A model generated the notes under the pieces. The model had not been told where the DNA came from. It saw only the letters and a list, made by a program, of their open reading frames with translations, and did no database searches. The translations under genes were made by a program, and so were the position numbers. From NCBI GenBank assembly GCA_040381555.1, contig JBEIHC010000012.1, positions 1 to 44,268 of the forward strand: a stretch of 44,268 bases of DNA, read 5' to 3'. This stretch comes from CANHCC01 sp040381555. GTDB lineage: Bacteria; Bacteroidota; Bacteroidia; J057; RFSG01. Positions 41,531-44,268 of the stretch are shown here, piece by piece (position 1 is the stretch's first letter; the number at the start of each line of letters is the position of its first letter).

Positions 41531-42820
41531 ATGGTCGATAAGTCAATACTGGCTATACATAGAATTTTCCAAAACAATCGCTTGAGCAGAATCCAGAAAG
41601 AGTTGGTAAGATTTTGCTATTTCCGTAATCGCGTATGTTTTTCTAAAAGTGGGCTAATCGCAATTGCTTTCCTGTGCTTAAATTCCATTTACGCCCAGCG
41701 ACAAAACATTCCTGCGAATTTCCCCTACAGTCTGCCATTTGAAATTGAAGAAACGCCCTTTTATTCTTTTAATCCTTTAGATAGACAGGTATCGCTGCGT
41801 ATGTCATATGCCCGTTCAGAAATACTGAATCCAGAGGCATGGAAAAATGTGAACCAAGAAAAACAGGTTTACGAAATTCAATTAGTATATACAAAGTATC
41901 CAAGGGATTTTGACAAATGGCTAACAGACTATGATTGGCTACTAGAAAACCGTCTGAAAGAATTATTTCAACTAGATCCCTCTTTACAGGATACCTCCAT
42001 TAAATGGAAAATAATTTTACAAACAAAATGCTCCGATGCAGAAACTGCAAAAGAAATGTATCATGGCATCGTAATTAAATACAAACCGCGCAAAGCTTGG
42101 ACAGCTAAAATTAGAGATGGATATGGAAAACAAATTGAGCTAGTGCATAGAATTGTAGAAGGTGACACTTTACCTGCCGACACTGTGGTATTAAGAGCTT
42201 TTAATCGCAAAACTGATTGGAAAAAGATGCTTGTAATCATGGATTGGACCGGATCCATGTACGAATATAGTGCTCAAATGGTCTATTGGCATAAACAAAA
42301 TATTTCGAGAGATTTAATTAAGCACATGGTCATTTTCAACGATGGCGATGACAATAAATATAAAGGTCAAACAAGAACGAAATCGATAGGTAAAACAGGG
42401 GGAATTTATTCCATGGATGTATATAGTCTGGATAATATTTATGTTACCCTCGAAAAAGCCATGCGGGCTGGAAATGGTGGAGATGCACCCGAGAATAATC
42501 TGGAAGCAATCTTGAAAGGACTGAAATTTTATTCCTACTGTGAAGAAGTGGTACTGATAGCTGATAATCGCGCTCCACCAAGAGACATGGCGCTCATAAA
42601 AAAAATAAAAAGACCGGTACATGTAATTTTATGTGGCACCAATCCAGAACCTCCTGATATAAACTACTTAACTTTAGCCTATATTACAGGTGGGTCCATC
42701 TTAACTATGCAGGAAGAAATTCGCTTTAGTGGAAACTTGCAGGAAACAGTTAAATTCTCCATTGGAAAATATAGCTATGTCGCTCATAATGGTGAATTAA
42801 AAAAGAATCTCATCCCGTAA
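41531..42820 (+). CDS. Exported von Willebrand A domain protein
   Basis: From the ATG at 41531 (a longer frame begins at 41474 inside the permease gene) the protein has 429 residues. A basic leader of about 40 residues precedes a signal-like hydrophobic run (SGLIAIAFLCLNSIYA-Q), so the true start may be later, at a non-ATG codon. The vWA domain (about 230-430) has a metal-site motif DWTGSM where DxSGS is usual. A downstream GGDAPENNLEAI fits the MIDAS acidic residue, and LVIMDW and VVLIADN strands fit the fold. vWA domains bind proteins through a metal ion. Partner genes are the ABC-2 exporter upstream and the DUF5916 gene 20 nt downstream. The function is unknown. Confidence 0.8.
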   Translation: MVDKSILAIHRIFQNNRLSRIQKELVRFCYFRNRVCFSKSGLIAIAFLCLNSIYAQRQNIPANFPYSLPFEIEETPFYSFNPLDRQVSLRMSYARSEILNPEAWKNVNQEKQVYEIQLVYTKYPRDFDKWLTDYDWLLENRLKELFQLDPSLQDTSIKWKIILQTKCSDAETAKEMYHGIVIKYKPRKAWTAKIRDGYGKQIELVHRIVEGDTLPADTVVLRAFNRKTDWKKMLVIMDWTGSMYEYSAQMVYWHKQNISRDLIKHMVIFNDGDDNKYKGQTRTKSIGKTGGIYSMDVYSLDNIYVTLEKAMRAGNGGDAPENNLEAILKGLKFYSYCEEVVLIADNRAPPRDMALIKKIKRPVHVILCGTNPEPPDINYLTLAYITGGSILTMQEEIRFSGNLQETVKFSIGKYSYVAHNGELKKNLIP

Positions 42821-42840
42821 TTTTTTTCAAAATACAATCT

Positions 42841-44268
42841 GTGCCCCTAAACTTTTTCGCGTTTTTTTTATTTTTAGTGGGGTTACTTTATTCGGTTTTA
42901 GTACAAGCTGGGGAAGTGCCCAATAAGGAAAATTATCATCTAGTCATACATAAATCCAAGCAAAATATACAGCTGGATGGTAAACTCTCTGAAGAAGCAT
43001 GGATGCTCGCAGATTCTACTATTCCTTTTTATCAAAATTTCCCTTTTGATTCTTCTTTTGCTCAAACGCGGACCCGTGTCAAGGTAACCCATGATGATAC
43101 TTATTTATACATAGGCGCGATCTGCTTTGATTCTATTCCAGGCAATTACACAGTACAAACTTTAAAGAGAGATTTTAATTATGGCAGTAATGACGCGTTT
43201 GCGCTCTACATAGATCCATTTATGGATGGGACAAATGGATTCTGCTTTGCCGTTAGTCCTTATGGAGTGCAACAAGAAGGCTTACTTTCTTATGGTGGCG
43301 CTTTTGGGCCAAATTCAGATTGGGATAATCAATGGTTTTCAAAAGTATCTAGGGAATCCTATGGATGGGTGGTAGAGATAGCCATTCCCTTTAGAACACT
43401 ACGATACAACAGAGATATTTCAGAATGGGGAATCAACTTTAGTAGAAATGATTTAAAGCGAAATGAAAATTCATCCTGGTGCCCTGTCCCTAGAAATTTC
43501 CAAGTAGGCACTTTAGCTTTCACGGGAAGATTAATCTGGGAAGAAAAACCGCCCCGTGCTAAAAATCGTACTGCCCTGATTCCATTTGTCACTTGGCAAA
43601 CAGCGCGAGATTACACTCAACCTGGAAGCAATAAGAATACACCAGGCATGGGAACTGATGCAAAAATTGCCATTACCTCTTCTTTAAATTTAGACCTAAC
43701 CATCAACCCCGATTTCTCACAGGTAGAGGTGGACCGACAAGTAACCAATTTAAGTCGCTTCTCTATTTTTTTCCCAGAACGAAGGCAATTCTTTATCGAA
43801 AATAGTGACCTATTCTCCAATTTTGGATTCAGAAACATTCGTCCCTTCTTTTCCCGACAAATTGGAATATTACAAACCTCCGGCCTGCCTGAATCTATCC
43901 GCATTCTTGGAGGAGGCAGAATCAGTGGGCGATTAGACGAAAACTGGAGAATGGGCGCAATGACTATGCAAACAGAAGGCAGAGGCGACCTCATGCTGGA
44001 AAGCCAAAATTACTCTGTGTTTGCCCTCCAAAGACAAGTATTTACTCGATCCAATATTTCCGGAATACTAGTGAATCGCCAAGGATTTTCTGCCAACAAA
44101 TTAAACACTTCTGATTTCAACCGCGTGGCAGGTATTGATTATAATTTAGCCACTGCTGATAATAAACTTCGAGGCAAAATATTTTATCATCATTTATTCA
44201 CTCCGGGTACACAAAAAAATAATTCCAATGCTCAGGCAGTATGGCTAAATTATTCCACGCGCAATTTC
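42841..44268 (+). CDS. DUF5916 outer-membrane protein, 3' end outside window
   Basis: An open frame runs from a GTG at 42841 to the window end (476 codons, no stop), so the gene is partial. No in-frame ATG lies close upstream, and the GTG is followed by a signal sequence (NFFAFFLFLVGLLYSVLVQA). The N-terminal module (about 40-210; IQLDGKLSEEAWMLA, VTHDDTYLYIGAIC, WGINFSRNDLKRNE) is a family 9 carbohydrate-binding-like domain. The rest is a DUF5916 region (SLNLDLTINPDFSQVEVD, FSIFFPERRQFFIENSDLF), which in this family is thought to form an outer-membrane barrel. DUF5916 proteins are common in Bacteroidota; their role is not established. It begins 20 nt after the vWA stop, so it may be cotranscribed. 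Confidence 0.88.
   Translation, partial: MPLNFFAFFLFLVGLLYSVLVQAGEVPNKENYHLVIHKSKQNIQLDGKLSEEAWMLADSTIPFYQNFPFDSSFAQTRTRVKVTHDDTYLYIGAICFDSIPGNYTVQTLKRDFNYGSNDAFALYIDPFMDGTNGFCFAVSPYGVQQEGLLSYGGAFGPNSDWDNQWFSKVSRESYGWVVEIAIPFRTLRYNRDISEWGINFSRNDLKRNENSSWCPVPRNFQVGTLAFTGRLIWEEKPPRAKNRTALIPFVTWQTARDYTQPGSNKNTPGMGTDAKIAITSSLNLDLTINPDFSQVEVDRQVTNLSRFSIFFPERRQFFIENSDLFSNFGFRNIRPFFSRQIGILQTSGLPESIRILGGGRISGRLDENWRMGAMTMQTEGRGDLMLESQNYSVFALQRQVFTRSNISGILVNRQGFSANKLNTSDFNRVAGIDYNLATADNKLRGKIFYHHLFTPGTQKNNSNAQAVWLNYSTRNF

Overview
The window is chromosomal DNA from a member of the Bacteroidota; I cannot place it in a family or genus. The evidence is consistent. Two secreted proteins (a subtilase and an Asp-box protein) end in type IX secretion (T9SS) type A sorting domains. 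There are a DUF5916 outer-membrane protein, an OmpA protein with thrombospondin type 3 repeats, and an S9B peptidase of the Porphyromonas prolyl tripeptidyl peptidase type. Putative promoters match the Bacteroidota -7 element TAnnTTTG, and most genes lack a clear Shine-Dalgarno site. Base composition is AT-rich.

Layout. Positions 1-119 hold a 17-bp tandem repeat cut by the window edge. Positions 219-4197 hold trxA and dnaE as a minus-strand pair. Positions 4447-7231 hold three accessory genes: an outer-membrane barrel, a DUF6624-like protein and an FkbM methyltransferase. Positions 7391-20433 are a housekeeping block on the minus strand. Read 5'->3' it runs promoter, tRNA-Thr(UGU), tRNA-Tyr, tRNA-Gly, tRNA-Thr(GGU), tuf, tRNA-Trp, secE, nusG, rplK, rplA, rplJ, rplL, a hairpin region, rpoB, rpoC, terminator. 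It joins translation elongation, protein export, ribosome stalk and RNA polymerase genes, and the order is close to that of E. coli.

Positions 20575-24721 carry a small secreted protein, a possible 47-residue membrane peptide, a lipoprotein, and a three-gene unit (geranylgeranyl-reductase-like flavoprotein, membrane protein, DUF1684 protein). Positions 24957-29964 hold a T9SS subtilase and a large OmpA protein on opposite strands, separated by a 1.1-kb gap with six copies of an 80-bp repeat. Positions 29970-32026 hold rpoN overlapping a PAP2-like membrane protein gene. Positions 32265-39086 hold the Asp-box T9SS protein, a small ORF and two S9 peptidases in tandem. Positions 39232-44268 run on the plus strand: an ABC-2 exporter pair, an exported von Willebrand A protein, and a DUF5916 protein cut by the window end.

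I found no complete new defence or mobile system. The most unusual items are the two noncoding tandem-repeat arrays, whose units are both built on short dyads with a 3-nt centre; the OmpA protein with two related barrel-like halves; the exported vWA protein beside an ABC-2 exporter; and TAnnTTTG boxes so close to ATG that the transcripts may be leaderless.
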